64,000 nt of DNA from DSVQ01 sp964484765 (GCA_964484765.1 CAZAGI010000019.1:44311-108310), one strand, 5' to 3'. Shown: positions 28,156-38,062, counted from the stretch's first letter. Program-made: numbers and translations. The notes: generated by a model not told the origin, from the sequence alone.

Positions 28156-29172
28156 TTACGTTCCGGCATCGCTCGACGCGCAACCGCAAATTCCGGTACG
28201 GAAGTCGCTGCCGAGAGGCAACTTGACGTGATACGTGGTGCCATAGCGCTCGACACGCAGTTCGACGCGATCGCCAGGTCGGCAACTGGCTGCGCATTCC
28301 TGCAGTTCCGAAAACGAACCAATGGCGCGGCCATTAAATGCCGTGAGGCGATCGCCGCGCCGCAACCCGGCGCGGGCTGCGGGTGAATTCGCCACGACTT
28401 GCGCGAAGCGGACTCCAGTGGCCGACGGTGCCCCCCGTGCTTCTTCGACAATCACTCCCAGGCATGATTCGTCCTGGCGACGCACATTAATGCGGGAACG
28501 CCGTGTGCGAATCTGCTGGATGGCTTCGGCAGAAATGGGAGCATCGCGCGTCAGATGGATGGCGAGGGGATCGAACGGAAAGACCCGCAGGAGATATTTG
28601 AGGCCGTCATCGCCCCCCTGCCAATTGGCATCAAACAACAGGACATGTGCCTGCGTGAGCCAGGTGTTATCCGCCGACGTGTTGCCGCTGATGATCACGG
28701 GTTCGGCATTCAAGGCGAGATCCCGCACTTGCCCGCCCAGTTGACGAAATTGCGTCAACGCCCGCGCGTGCCGTAACGTCAAATTCGAGGCGAGCACGGA
28801 TTCCGCGATGTCGGCCACCGAGCGGTTCGGATGCCGGCTTAGATTTTCCAGTGCAGTTTCCGCTGCCTCGGCAACCACGGGATCATTCGACAGGAACAGC
28901 TCCTGCAGCAAGCCGATAATCGCCGGCCGTTCGTCATCGTCGGCACTGATCGCGGCGGTGGAAAGGGTCGGCACAACCGTTTTCGCCCGCGCCAGCAATT
29001 GCCCAGTCGCCGCGTCACGAATCACCGAACGGGGGCTTTGCAGAAGATCGAGCAACTGCTGGTTCGACAGCATCGACAGTTCAGGCGCCGTGGGATCGGG
29101 GACATACACGATCAGCACCAGTGCCGCGATGGCAACTGTCGCGCCGAGACAACGCCAGAACCAGCGATCCAT
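28156..29172 (-). CDS. Membrane-anchored PDZ-domain protein with HEAT-like helical region
   Basis: The product has 338 residues. A single N-terminal span (WRCLGATVAIAALVLIVYV) anchors it. Residues ~30-150 are helical and repetitive (LLDLLQSPRSVIRDAATGQL; VAEAAETALENLS), suggestive of HEAT repeats. The C-terminal ~90 residues are a PDZ domain: SPAARAGLRRGDRLTAFNGR followed by PGDRVELRVERYG. There is no protease domain, so it is probably a scaffold or peptide-binding periplasmic protein. It has its own terminator. Function otherwise unknown. Confidence 0.8.
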   Translation of the reverse strand: MDRWFWRCLGATVAIAALVLIVYVPDPTAPELSMLSNQQLLDLLQSPRSVIRDAATGQLLARAKTVVPTLSTAAISADDDERPAIIGLLQELFLSNDPVVAEAAETALENLSRHPNRSVADIAESVLASNLTLRHARALTQFRQLGGQVRDLALNAEPVIISGNTSADNTWLTQAHVLLFDANWQGGDDGLKYLLRVFPFDPLAIHLTRDAPISAEAIQQIRTRRSRINVRRQDESCLGVIVEEARGAPSATGVRFAQVVANSPAARAGLRRGDRLTAFNGRAIGSFSELQECAASCRPGDRVELRVERYGTTYHVKLPLGSDFRTGICGCASSDAGT

Positions 29173-29424
29173 GAGATTCTCGCACGAAGACCTGAGACAT
29201 GTCTGCGTAATTCTTCCATGATTTTGGAGAGAACTCTAGTGGGAAATCTCCCAAAGATGTGATCGGTGAAAATCATCAGCCAATCCGGCGCGGACGGCGC
29301 GCCAAAAACACCCGCCCTCGGATGCTCGGTGCGCCGCGTGTTGGATGTTGGACGAGCCGACACAGGCAACCGCCGGACGACTGTGTCGGCGCCCTTGATT
29401 TCCTGAATGCCTACGACGAAGGCC

Positions 29425-30840
29425 TTAGAACGGCGTTCGCGCCTGGATTCGCGCGCGCATCCAGCTGTGGAGGCTGTTGGTGATCTCACGGTAGCCTTGC
29501 GCGTTTGGATGCGTCGCATTGTCCTCTGGGAAACTATTCATCGGACTGAGGCTTAATCCTGTCGGCACGATAAATATTCGCTCGATTTCTCGTCCCTCAA
29601 ATCGTGCGAGCATCCGTTCCACAAGGCGGTGTTGGACAGGTTTCCAATTCTTGCGGGTAAAGCGTCCTTGGTAGTTCAGAGTGAATGCGGATTCGCGCCC
29701 ATTTGGAGGCAGAGTGAGACACACGCCAATCTCGGTACGCGGTGAGGCGATGCGGAAGCCGAGGATGACCGATTCCGCGGAGGTCAACACCTGGTCAATC
29801 TGGGCATCGACCTGCGCGGGATTTGCCGGGTCGAATGACAAACAATCGTTGATCCCGAGGAGAATCGTGACAAAGTCGGGCGTCTTTCCATCACAGGAGA
29901 CGCGGTAATACTTGGGGATGTCGAAGGTCGGTTGGCCATTGATGAGAAACACGAACGGGCTGCTGTGGATCCCGTTGGCGGGGTCAGGATGGGGTTCATA
30001 GTGCGTGAGAAATCGATTCCATGTATAGCCGCCATAGCCTTCGTGGTAGACATTGGGATCGGCGAAGCGGGGGTGGTGTGTCCCCAGCAGCGTCAGTTGC
30101 GGACCATCCGCGGCGGCACAGCGCGCCGCAAGATTGTTCGGATAAATGGAGTTGTGGGTCAGGCTGTCACCGACCATCAACAGACTGATCGGTCGGCCGG
30201 CTCCGGCATCGGCCGGCGTCACTCGAATCAGGGTGGATCCTGTATCGACGACGTTGTTTCCCTGCCAGACCTGCAATTGCCAGAGATGATCGCCAACGTG
30301 CGCCGCGGTCGGAGTGACCGTCCAGTCTGCGGGTGTTGTGGTGCCGATGTCGCAGGTGACGTCGAACCGAAAACCCGCTGACGTCAATTGCCCGATCAGA
30401 TTCTCAAAGACAATCCCCGTCTGTTCGCCAACAACGGCGTAGTGGACCTTGGGGAGTGTCAGCCGGTCGGTTGCAGAAAACGGATAGACTTTTACCGTTG
30501 GGGTAAAGCCTTTACTCCAGGCCCACAAAACTTCGACCCGGGTTGCGTCAATCCGATTTCCGATTTGAGTCCCGTAATAGAACTCGCCGCCCACAAGTGC
30601 GGAAGCACTCGAAACACGCCCCGCTGCGTACCAGAGCGATGATGCGCCCACTTGTACTTCACCCCAATTCCCGGTAACGAGATTCGGGCCGCCAGAAAAC
30701 TCCCCCGAGGTCCGGAGTGCGTAGACCGCTGAAGCATCATGATAGGTCTTCCCGCCGACGCTCGCCGCGGCTTCGTCGAACAAACTGTTCGTGAAGATGA
30801 CACCGGCGGCAAACAGCTGCACACGAAGGTTGATGCGCAT
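29425..30840 (-). CDS. Secreted SGNH/GDSL-type hydrolase
   Basis: The product has 471 residues from ATG 30840, which opens a short signal-like segment (MRINLRVQLFAAGVIF). Residues ~20-220 form a beta-rich N-terminal domain. The SGNH domain follows: block I LLMVGDSLTH (nucleophile Ser), a Gly block GYGGYTW, block III LLGINDCLSF and block V DNATHPNAQGY. It probably deacylates or hydrolyses an ester on a polysaccharide or similar polymer. The reading frame extends upstream to 30993 without a better start. The organisation (N-domain plus SGNH) resembles carbohydrate esterases. Confidence 0.88.
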   Translation of the reverse strand: MRINLRVQLFAAGVIFTNSLFDEAAASVGGKTYHDASAVYALRTSGEFSGGPNLVTGNWGEVQVGASSLWYAAGRVSSASALVGGEFYYGTQIGNRIDATRVEVLWAWSKGFTPTVKVYPFSATDRLTLPKVHYAVVGEQTGIVFENLIGQLTSAGFRFDVTCDIGTTTPADWTVTPTAAHVGDHLWQLQVWQGNNVVDTGSTLIRVTPADAGAGRPISLLMVGDSLTHNSIYPNNLAARCAAADGPQLTLLGTHHPRFADPNVYHEGYGGYTWNRFLTHYEPHPDPANGIHSSPFVFLINGQPTFDIPKYYRVSCDGKTPDFVTILLGINDCLSFDPANPAQVDAQIDQVLTSAESVILGFRIASPRTEIGVCLTLPPNGRESAFTLNYQGRFTRKNWKPVQHRLVERMLARFEGREIERIFIVPTGLSLSPMNSFPEDNATHPNAQGYREITNSLHSWMRARIQARTPF

Positions 30841-31191
30841 TTTCACCCAGAGTTTGACCGTCTCATTTGACAGGACAACGCAGCAGCACTGTACGGCAGG
30901 TTTGACCCCGTTGCCAAAGGGGATGCGAACAAAATGAAACGTTCTGCAGAGCGCCGCACTCAGCACGCTGTCGTCCATGGTGAGCGGGCTCACAGCGAAG
31001 GGTTTGGTCTGCGCTGGTTTCGGACTCGAAACGCGAGTAGATTGGGACGGGTGATCTGCTGGGAGTTCGAGTTGACGCGGTGCGCGCGATGGCTGCCCGG
31101 GGAGTTACGAGTTTCAACCGTGGCGGAATTTTGTGCGAATCGTCGAGGACGCTAGCAGCAGAAACACAGAATCCCTTTAAAACAGGGTTTG
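30841..31191. other. 351-bp gap between the hydrolase gene and tRNA-Arg
   Basis: Holds the start region of the minus-strand hydrolase and the plus-strand tRNA promoter region. A TTGACG at 31072 has no convincing -10 partner. CCCTTTAAAACAGGG just before the tRNA can form a small hairpin. No gene seen. Confidence 0.4.
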
Positions 31192-31264
31192 GCCCCCGTA
31201 GCTCAGGGGATAGAGCGAGCGTTTCCTAAACGCTAGGCCGCAGGTTCGATTCCTGCCGGGGGTA
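31192..31264 (+). tRNA. tRNA-Arg (anticodon CCT)
   Basis: A 73-base cloverleaf. The acceptor GCCCCCG pairs with CGGGGGT (one G-T pair) with discriminator A; D-arm GCTC/GAGC; anticodon stem AGCGT/ACGCT with loop TTCCTAA, so the anticodon is CCT; T-arm GCAGG-TTCGATT-CCTGC. The 3' CCA is not encoded. It reads the AGG codon. It stands alone, convergent with the downstream kinase gene. Confidence 0.95.
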
Positions 31265-31343
31265 TTTCTTTCGGAACCCGTGGCTCTCTACGCCGCGCGC
31301 AGGGCCGCCGATTCCGGACGCTGCCAGTCTGTCGTGATTCTGC

Positions 31344-32975
31344 TCAATCCGACTTGGGTTTGAGCTTCTGTTTTTCGCGCGCGTCGGCGACGTAAGACGC
31401 CAGTTCATCATTGTCGGCGTAGAGATCAACGATGCTGTCCCAGATTTTCATCGCTTCGATGCGTTTGTTGTTCGCAACGTGTTCGTCGGCCTCGCGCAGC
31501 TTGTTGCGGACCACCTGTTCGGAGTCGAGCATCTCGCCGCCTTCGGCTTTGATTTCGTCGACTTTCTTCTGGGCTTTCCGGACCCACAGTTGATTCTCGC
31601 GATGTTTTTCTGCATCACCGGCTTCGGGTTGATCCTGCAGGAGCACGATCATTTTCTGGAAGATTTCCAGTGCTTTCACACGATCGCCATAGATCTGGAA
31701 CCGTTCTGCCTGCAGGTAGAATTTTTCGCCTTCCGTTTTCGGCTTCCCTTTGCGATTGCGCGCCTGGTCCTCAATCATCTGCATTTCGACAACGTCGAGG
31801 TACTCTTGTGCCTGTGTCGCATGCTGCCCTTTAGGGAAACGTTTTAACAGCGGTTGGAGATACTTCTCACGGGCTTCCCGCATTTTGTAAACATCGTTGG
31901 TGCGCATCAGCGCTTCCGCCGAGGCGAAGAGTTTCGACTCGCTCGCGGGCATGAGAGACCAGGCCACGACGCCGGCGATCAGCACCAGGCACGTGGCGAG
32001 GAACCAGACCTGCTCATAGATCGGCGACTGGTCTTTCTTCTTCTTTTTCTTCTTCTTCGCGTTGGTACCGTCTTTGAGTTGTGTCGTCCCGCCGGCACCC
32101 ACCGACTTCGTGGCCGCTTCGCCGAGTCCGGTCCCGATGATGCTCGCCTGCCGCGAGATTTTCTCGGTGATCTCATCAATCGCGACCTGCAGGGCGAGCG
32201 CATCGAAGTACCGCTCGTCCGGTTCCTTCTCCATCAGGCGGAAGACCATTTCTTCAAGCAGGATCGGGCAATCGGGGGCCAGCGAACTCACCCGCGGCGG
32301 GTCATCCTGCAAATGCATCACCAGCAGTTCACCGGCGTTCTCGCTGTCGAACGGGGTTTGCCCGGTCAGCATTTCGAACAGCACGCATCCCAGAGAATAC
32401 AGATCGGTGCGACGATCGACTGGGGGCTTGCCGCGGATTTGTTCCGGGGCCATGTAGGCGTAGGTGCCGACCGTTTTGCCGGCGGCGGTGAGGGCCGTAG
32501 CAGTGGTATCGCGGGCGATGCCGAAGTCGGTCAGTTTAAGGACATTGTTCGGGCCGATCAGCAAGTTGGCCGGCTTCAGGTCGCGATGAATCACACCGGC
32601 GGTGTGCGCGTGTTCCAACGCTTCCGCAACCTGGCGCGCATACCGGAGCGCTTCCTGCCAGGGGAGTTTCCCTTTCTCCTTCAGAAAATGTTCCAGCGAT
32701 CCGCCCTGGACGAGTTCCATGGCGTAAAACCGCTGATTGGCGACTTTGCCCCCGCCGTAGTACCGCACAATGTGCGGATGCTGCAATTTTTTCAGAATGG
32801 CGATTTCGCGTTCGAATCGCTGCTGCACTTGCGGCGAATCGTTCACATCGGGCGCGAGGACTTTGATCGCGCAGGCGATCCCCGTCTTGGTGTAAATGGC
32901 ACGGTACACGACCCCCATGCCGCCCACCCCGAGCTTGTCGCCGAGTTCAAATGGTCCGATCGTGCGCTTCGTCAT
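31344..32975 (-). CDS. Membrane-anchored Hanks-type Ser/Thr protein kinase
   Basis: The product has 543 residues. Kinase domain ~8-265: Gly loop GVGGMGVVY (16-24), Lys38 in AIKVL, HRDLKPAN with catalytic Asp132, DFG at 150-152, then APEQ. All catalytic residues are present, so it should be active. A run of eight lysines precedes a membrane span (VWFLATCLVLIAGVVAWSL, ~325-345), as a positive-inside stop. The ~200-residue outer part is helical and charged (EYLDVVEMQM; LKIFQKM-like repeats), reminiscent of TPR. Its substrates are unknown; the neighbours are a liv importer and a tRNA. Confidence 0.95.
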   Translation of the reverse strand: MTKRTIGPFELGDKLGVGGMGVVYRAIYTKTGIACAIKVLAPDVNDSPQVQQRFEREIAILKKLQHPHIVRYYGGGKVANQRFYAMELVQGGSLEHFLKEKGKLPWQEALRYARQVAEALEHAHTAGVIHRDLKPANLLIGPNNVLKLTDFGIARDTTATALTAAGKTVGTYAYMAPEQIRGKPPVDRRTDLYSLGCVLFEMLTGQTPFDSENAGELLVMHLQDDPPRVSSLAPDCPILLEEMVFRLMEKEPDERYFDALALQVAIDEITEKISRQASIIGTGLGEAATKSVGAGGTTQLKDGTNAKKKKKKKKDQSPIYEQVWFLATCLVLIAGVVAWSLMPASESKLFASAEALMRTNDVYKMREAREKYLQPLLKRFPKGQHATQAQEYLDVVEMQMIEDQARNRKGKPKTEGEKFYLQAERFQIYGDRVKALEIFQKMIVLLQDQPEAGDAEKHRENQLWVRKAQKKVDEIKAEGGEMLDSEQVVRNKLREADEHVANNKRIEAMKIWDSIVDLYADNDELASYVADAREKQKLKPKSD

Positions 32976-33119
32976 AAACCGCCATCAATCTTCGGGGGCA
33001 CCCCACGCGCACCCGGTCACTTCATTGTGTGCGACACCCGCGGTGGACGCAACGGGCTTGCAGCCGTCATTAATGACGGAGACGACATTCGCGGCCGCAG
33101 GAACGGCAATCCTGGACGA

Positions 33120-33833
33120 TCAGTGTGCTCCCAGATACGCCTTCCGCACATCGTCGCTCGCCGCGAGTTGTTTCGCATCCCCCTCCATCTGGATATTCCC
33201 GACCTCCAGGACGTAGGCGCGATGGGCGACCTGCAAAGCCATGCTGGCGTTTTGTTCGACGAGCAGAATCGTCGTCCCTTCCCGATTGATCTCACGGATC
33301 ACCTGGAAAATGACTTGCACGATCTGTGGGGCGAGCCCCAGCGACGGTTCGTCAAGCATCAACAGTTTTGGCCGGGCCAACAGTGCCCGGGCGATCGCGA
33401 GCATTTGCTGTTCGCCGCCGGAGAGCGTTCCCGCCTGTTGCTGCAGGCGCTCGCGAACCCGGGGGAACAGCGTCAGCGCCCGTTCGCGGTCCGTGCGAAT
33501 CGCCGCGGTGTCGTGTCGGAAATACGCGCCCAGTTGCAGATTTTCTTCGACCGTCAGGTTCGCAAAAATCCCGCGGCCTTCGGGAACGTGGATCAAGCCG
33601 CGCTGGGCAATGAGGTGCGGCGGCTGTCCCTGAATGGCTTGCCTATCAAATTCAATCGTCCCGGACCGAGGCGTCAACAACCCGCTGATGGTTCGCAGCG
33701 TCGTTGACTTCCCGGCCCCGTTCCCGCCGATGAGCGTGACAATTTCGCCGGCGTCCACGTGCAGCGAAATCCCCCGCAGGGCCTGAATCGACCCGTAGCT
33801 GACGGAGAGATCGGTGACGGTGAGGAGCGACAT
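33120..33833 (-). CDS. livF: Branched-chain amino acid ABC transporter ATPase LivF
   Basis: The product has 237 residues, the usual LivF size. Walker A GGNGAGKSTT (~36-45), signature LSGGEQQMLA, Walker B LLMLDEPSLGLAP and H-loop LLVEQNASMAL. The short length and LVEQN ending mark LivF rather than LivG. It is one of two ATPases of the importer encoded by the five-gene set, and last in transcription order. An 88-bp repeat-filled gap separates it from livG. Confidence 0.95.
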   Translation of the reverse strand: MSLLTVTDLSVSYGSIQALRGISLHVDAGEIVTLIGGNGAGKSTTLRTISGLLTPRSGTIEFDRQAIQGQPPHLIAQRGLIHVPEGRGIFANLTVEENLQLGAYFRHDTAAIRTDRERALTLFPRVRERLQQQAGTLSGGEQQMLAIARALLARPKLLMLDEPSLGLAPQIVQVIFQVIREINREGTTILLVEQNASMALQVAHRAYVLEVGNIQMEGDAKQLAASDDVRKAYLGAH

Positions 33834-33921
33834 TGTCAGTTGTCCGTAGTCAGTTGTCCGTTGCGAACTGCCAATGGTCCGATGTCAGTGGTTTTTCGCA
33901 ACTGACAACGGACCACTGACA
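33834..33921. repeat. TCAGTTGTCCGTTG inverted repeat between livG and livF
   Basis: GTCAGTTGTCCGTAGTCAGT (from ~33836) and GCAACTGACAACGGACCACT (from ~33898) are inverted copies of the same short words. It directly follows the livG stop and precedes the livF start, inside the operon. Similar words recur at 52688-52738. Confidence 0.7.
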
Positions 33922-34689
33922 CTATCCGCCCAAATACGCGGCGATCACTTTCGGGTCGTTCTGGACGACGCTGGGGGGGCCTTCGCAGATGGTCACGCCA
34001 TGGTCGAGGACGACAATCCGCTCGCAAATGTCCATGACGAGACCCATGTCATGCTCGATGAGCAGGATCGCGACCTGGAATTGGTCGCGGATCTCCTGAA
34101 TGGACTTGGCGAGCGCCCGTTTTTCCTGTGGATTCAGCCCTGCCGCCGGTTCATCGAGCAGCAGGACTTTCGGATCGGTCGCCAAGGCTCGCAGGATTTC
34201 CAGTCGGCGCTGATGACCGTAGCTCAAGCTGTCCGCGAGTTCGTGCGCGCGATCCTGCATGCCGAAAATCGCAAGCAGATGATACGCTTTCCGCTGCAGA
34301 TCGTCCTCTTGTCGCTGATAACTCGCCGTGCGCAGCAGCGTCGCCGCCATGCCCGCGCGGTTGCGTAACTGTCCCGCCAGGCGAACATTATCCAGGACCG
34401 AGAGATTCGGGAAGAGGCGGATGTTCTGAAACGTACGGGCGACACCGGCGGCGGTGATCTCATGCGGTTTGCGGCCCATGAGGTCTTGCGCCTGCAAGCG
34501 CATGGTGCCGCTGTCGGGCTGGTACACACCGGTGAGCAAGTTGAACACGGTGGTTTTACCGGCCCCGTTGGGGCCGATCAGGCCATAAAGTCCACCCGCG
34601 GGCAAACGCAACGAAAACCCTTGCACCGCCTTCAACCCGCCGAAGGAAATGCCGATATCCTGCGCGTGGAGCAGCGAGATGGCACTCAT
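33922..34689 (-). CDS. livG: Branched-chain amino acid ABC transporter ATPase LivG
   Basis: The product has 255 residues. Walker A GPNGAGKTTVFNLLTGVYQP, signature LSYGHQRRLEI, Walker B VLLLDEPAAGLNP and H-loop LLIEHDMGLVMDI; the EHDM motif is characteristic of LivG. The ATG overlaps the livM stop by 4 bases (ATGA), so the two are translationally coupled. It powers the LivH/LivM permease. Confidence 0.96.
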   Translation of the reverse strand: MSAISLLHAQDIGISFGGLKAVQGFSLRLPAGGLYGLIGPNGAGKTTVFNLLTGVYQPDSGTMRLQAQDLMGRKPHEITAAGVARTFQNIRLFPNLSVLDNVRLAGQLRNRAGMAATLLRTASYQRQEDDLQRKAYHLLAIFGMQDRAHELADSLSYGHQRRLEILRALATDPKVLLLDEPAAGLNPQEKRALAKSIQEIRDQFQVAILLIEHDMGLVMDICERIVVLDHGVTICEGPPSVVQNDPKVIAAYLGG

Positions 34690-35771
34690 GATCGCCTCCA
34701 GCGGAAGTGCCAGATTTCGTGAATGCCGAACAGACCTTGCGGCCGGACGAGCATCATGACGATGAGCAGCAGCGCGAAGACAATCAGCCGGTATTGTTCA
34801 AAGTCGCGCAGCATTTCCGGCAGCGCAGTGAGGATTGCGGCGGAAAGCATGACGCCGCTGATCGATCCCCGGCCGCCGAGAACCGTCATGATCACGTAGT
34901 CGAATGATCGCTGAAACCCGGCGTCTCTGGGACTGATGATCACGCCGCGTTCGTGGGCGAACAATCCGCCGGCCACGCCGGCGAAGAAGGCGGCCATGAC
35001 GAACGCCAGAACTTTCTGCCGGGCGATGTTCACGCCCATGGCCTGCGCGGCGATTTCGTCTTCCCGGACCGAAATCATCGCCCGGCCGAGACTCGAATGC
35101 TTGAGCCGGTACGCCACCACCACCGTGATGGTGACGAACGCGTAAATCCAGAACAGGTTGGTGTACTTCGGAATGCCGGCGAAGCCGATCGACCCACCGA
35201 CCGGCGGGGGAAACCATTGCGACCAGCCGCCCGCGCGAATCGCGGCTTCGTCATCGAGCACTTTCCCCGTTTGCTGCAGCACGACCCGGAGAATCTCACC
35301 AAATCCCAGCGTCACAATCGCGAGATAATCACCGCGCAAACGCAGGGACGGCAAGCCGACCACATAGCCCATTCCCGCGGCGACGAGGCCCCCGATGACG
35401 CACGAGACCGCGAATAACCATTCGCCACCGCCGAGAAAATCGCCGTGCTTGCCGAAGCTGTTCCACAGAAAGCACGAGCCGTAGTACGAAATCATTCCCG
35501 CGGTGTATCCGCCCAGGGTCATGAAGCCCGCGTGACCGATCGAGAACTGTCCGGTCATGCCGTTCACAATATTGAGCGAAACGGCGAGGATCATCGCAAT
35601 GCCGATATCGCCCACAATCCGTGCGGTGTAGGGGTCGATGAGGTGCGGCAACAGGAAGTGGAGCACCAGCGCCAGGCCGATGCCGATCGCGAACGGCAAC
35701 ACGGCGGCAACCGGTCCGGCCGGGCGGAACGGTGTTGCGGGAGACGATGCGGCGGGGGGCGTCGATGTCAC
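34686..35771 (-). CDS. livM: Branched-chain amino acid ABC transporter permease LivM
   Basis: The product has 361 residues from GTG 35771, which overlaps the livH stop (GTGA). Longer readings lie inside livH. About nine membrane spans; typical landmarks are LNIVNGMTGQFSIGHAGFM (~85-105), the LPSLRLRGDYLAIVTLGFGE segment near 190, and GGRGSISGVMLSAAILTALP near 300. Inner-membrane permease for branched-chain amino acids or related amides. It is 4 bp overlapped with livG at its end. Confidence 0.95.
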   Translation of the reverse strand: MTSTPPAASSPATPFRPAGPVAAVLPFAIGIGLALVLHFLLPHLIDPYTARIVGDIGIAMILAVSLNIVNGMTGQFSIGHAGFMTLGGYTAGMISYYGSCFLWNSFGKHGDFLGGGEWLFAVSCVIGGLVAAGMGYVVGLPSLRLRGDYLAIVTLGFGEILRVVLQQTGKVLDDEAAIRAGGWSQWFPPPVGGSIGFAGIPKYTNLFWIYAFVTITVVVAYRLKHSSLGRAMISVREDEIAAQAMGVNIARQKVLAFVMAAFFAGVAGGLFAHERGVIISPRDAGFQRSFDYVIMTVLGGRGSISGVMLSAAILTALPEMLRDFEQYRLIVFALLLIVMMLVRPQGLFGIHEIWHFRWRRS

Positions 35772-36742
35772 ACCTTCTCCCGCAAAGGCGATCCCAGCAA
35801 CCCTGTCGGCTTCACCAGCAGAATGCCGATGAGCAAGGCGAACACATACACATCCCGCAGCTGCGAACTGATGTAGAACGCGCCGAATTGTTCGACGAAG
35901 GCAATGACGAAACCACCTAAGACCGCGCCGCGAACGTTGCCGATCCCGCCGATCACCGCCGCGATGAACGCTTTGAGTCCCAGGATCACCCAAATCGCGT
36001 GGGCGGGCTGATTGAGCGGATACTTCAGGACTTGAAGAAAGCCGGCGGCGGCTGCGAGCATCGACCCCAGCACAAAAGTGAACGCGATCACGCGATCGAC
36101 CGGAATGCCCATCAGCGCTGCGGTATCAGTGTTGAACGAAACGGCGCGCATCGCCGTGCCGAGTTTCGTGCGGAAGACCAGGAATTCGAGCACAAGCATC
36201 AACGTCGCCGAAGTTGTGAAGATGATGGTATCAATGAGGCTGATCACCACCTTGGTCGCTGATTCTCCAGATCCGAACGAAAACGAGATCAAATCCCAGT
36301 TGGGCAACAAATCGGGCATGGTCTGTGGGCTGGTGCCGAACATGAAATTCAACTGTCCCAGATTCTGCAGGAACAATGAAACTCCGATCGCCGTGATCAG
36401 CACGTTTAATCGAGGGGCACGCCTCAGTGGTCGATAGGCGAACCGCTCGATGAGGAACCCGACAATCCCGCAAGCCAGCATCGAAATAAAGAGGATGGCC
36501 GGAGCGATCCAGAGGGGAGGCAGCGGTCGGTCTGCCGCTGGTATGGAAAAATCGACACCGAAATAAGGGAGCAGCCACCGGGAGATGACAAAGCTGATCC
36601 ACGCACCCAAGACCACGATATCGCTGTGGGCAAAATTGATGAATTTCAAGATGCCGTACACCATCGTGTATCCGAGTGCAATCAGCGCATACAGGCTCCC
36701 GACGGCGACCGCAGTAATCAATGTTTGAGTAAACTCAGACAC
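35768..36742 (-). CDS. livH: Branched-chain amino acid ABC transporter permease LivH
   Basis: The product has 324 residues from GTG 36742 (VSEFTQTLITAVAVGSLYAL). Landmarks: LIALGYTMVYGILKFINFAH (~22-41), the AYRPLRRAPRLNVLITAIGV loop and LKAFIAAVIGGIGNVRGAVL near 260. About eight spans. Partner of LivM. The frame is open to 36871, but upstream codons lack a start with a site or family resemblance. livK lies 135 bp upstream, in the usual order. Confidence 0.95.
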   Translation of the reverse strand: MSEFTQTLITAVAVGSLYALIALGYTMVYGILKFINFAHSDIVVLGAWISFVISRWLLPYFGVDFSIPAADRPLPPLWIAPAILFISMLACGIVGFLIERFAYRPLRRAPRLNVLITAIGVSLFLQNLGQLNFMFGTSPQTMPDLLPNWDLISFSFGSGESATKVVISLIDTIIFTTSATLMLVLEFLVFRTKLGTAMRAVSFNTDTAALMGIPVDRVIAFTFVLGSMLAAAAGFLQVLKYPLNQPAHAIWVILGLKAFIAAVIGGIGNVRGAVLGGFVIAFVEQFGAFYISSQLRDVYVFALLIGILLVKPTGLLGSPLREKV

Positions 36743-36877
36743 GGGACGTGGTCCGCAAAGGGAAGCGTCGAATCGGCGGGGAAATCCACTCGCAAACAAC
36801 GGTAGCGAATCTGTCGGCTGGCAACGCGGAGTTCTTCCAATCTCGAAATCGGCGCTTCGACCGCAAGGCAACGCTCA

Positions 36878-38062
36878 TCACGTTCCCGGCGAGATTGTCG
36901 TGACGAATTGCGGCTGGCCGTCTTTCATTTCGAGAATGACTGCCGGTTTGACGGCGTTGCGGTCGGCGTCGATGGAAATGCGACCGGTGACGCCGTCGAA
37001 GTCCTTGGTCTTGGCGAGTTCCGCCGCAAGATCTTTCCCGCCGAGCGATTCCGCCCGCTTCATCGCTTCGAACAGAATGCGGGCCGCATCGTAACCCAGC
37101 GCGGCGAGTCCGTCCGGCGTCTGTTTGTGCTTGGCGTTATATTTCTTGATGAAGTCCTGCACGCGCTCACTGGGGTCCTGATGCGAATAGTGGTTCGAGT
37201 AATAACAGCCATTCAGCGCCTTTCCGCCGATCTCGCCCAGCTTCGAGGAATCCCAGCCATCCCCCCCCAACAGCGGCGTGTTCAACCCGAGTTTCTTGGC
37301 CTGCACGGCGATGTTGCCCACGTCGGTGTAATAGCCCGGCACAAATACGACATCGGGCTCCGCGCTGCGAATCGCGGTGAGTTGCGCTGAAAAATCCTGA
37401 TCGCCTTCGGAGTACGTTTGCTTCGAGACCACCGTCCCGCCCAGGGCGATGAAAGCCTTCTCGAATTCTTCTTGCAGACCGACCGAATACGCCGAGGCTT
37501 GATCGGTGAGAATCGCCGCTTTGGACGCTTTCAACTGGTCCGATTCGCGCGCGAATTTGGCACACACCGACCCTTGAAATGGATCGATGAAGCACACGCG
37601 GAAAATCATGTTGCCTTCCGCAGTCACCTTGGGATTCGTCGACGATGGGGTGACCATCGGGACACCGCTTTCCTGGCAGACGGGTGCCCCAGCGAGCGAC
37701 AGGCTCGAAGCGACTTCACCCAGCACGGCGACGACCTGGTCTTTCGTGATCAGTCGCGTCACCGCCGTCCCGGCTTCGCGGGCGTCTCCTTTGTCGTCGT
37801 AGGTGACCAAACGGATTTTCTTGCCCTTGATGCCACCGGCGGCGTTGATTTCTTCCACGGCCAGCTTGATACCGTTATCGGTCGATTCACCGAACGTCGC
37901 CTGGGCGCCGGACAACGAGCCGTAGTGACCAATCACGATCTCGTTGGTATTGGACTTGCCGCCATTGCAGCCGGCAGCCAGGCACAGCAAGCCGAGCGAG
38001 ATCGAAGTCCAGAAACAACGGGTCCAGCCCGATGCAGCCAGCATGGACAGCGGTCGAGTCAT
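36878..38062 (-). CDS. livK: Branched-chain amino acid ABC transporter substrate-binding lipoprotein
   Basis: The product has 394 residues from ATG 38062. The signal peptide ends in a lipobox LAAGC (Cys ~32), so it is a lipoprotein rather than a free periplasmic protein. The periplasmic-binding fold shows IVIGHYGSLSGAQATFGEST, AVEEINAAGGIKGKKIRLV, DDKGDAREAGTAVTRLI and GVPMVTPSSTNPKVT. It delivers leucine/isoleucine/valine or a related ligand such as urea or amides to LivHM. The precise ligand cannot be told from sequence. Confidence 0.94.
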   Translation of the reverse strand: MTRPLSMLAASGWTRCFWTSISLGLLCLAAGCNGGKSNTNEIVIGHYGSLSGAQATFGESTDNGIKLAVEEINAAGGIKGKKIRLVTYDDKGDAREAGTAVTRLITKDQVVAVLGEVASSLSLAGAPVCQESGVPMVTPSSTNPKVTAEGNMIFRVCFIDPFQGSVCAKFARESDQLKASKAAILTDQASAYSVGLQEEFEKAFIALGGTVVSKQTYSEGDQDFSAQLTAIRSAEPDVVFVPGYYTDVGNIAVQAKKLGLNTPLLGGDGWDSSKLGEIGGKALNGCYYSNHYSHQDPSERVQDFIKKYNAKHKQTPDGLAALGYDAARILFEAMKRAESLGGKDLAAELAKTKDFDGVTGRISIDADRNAVKPAVILEMKDGQPQFVTTISPGT

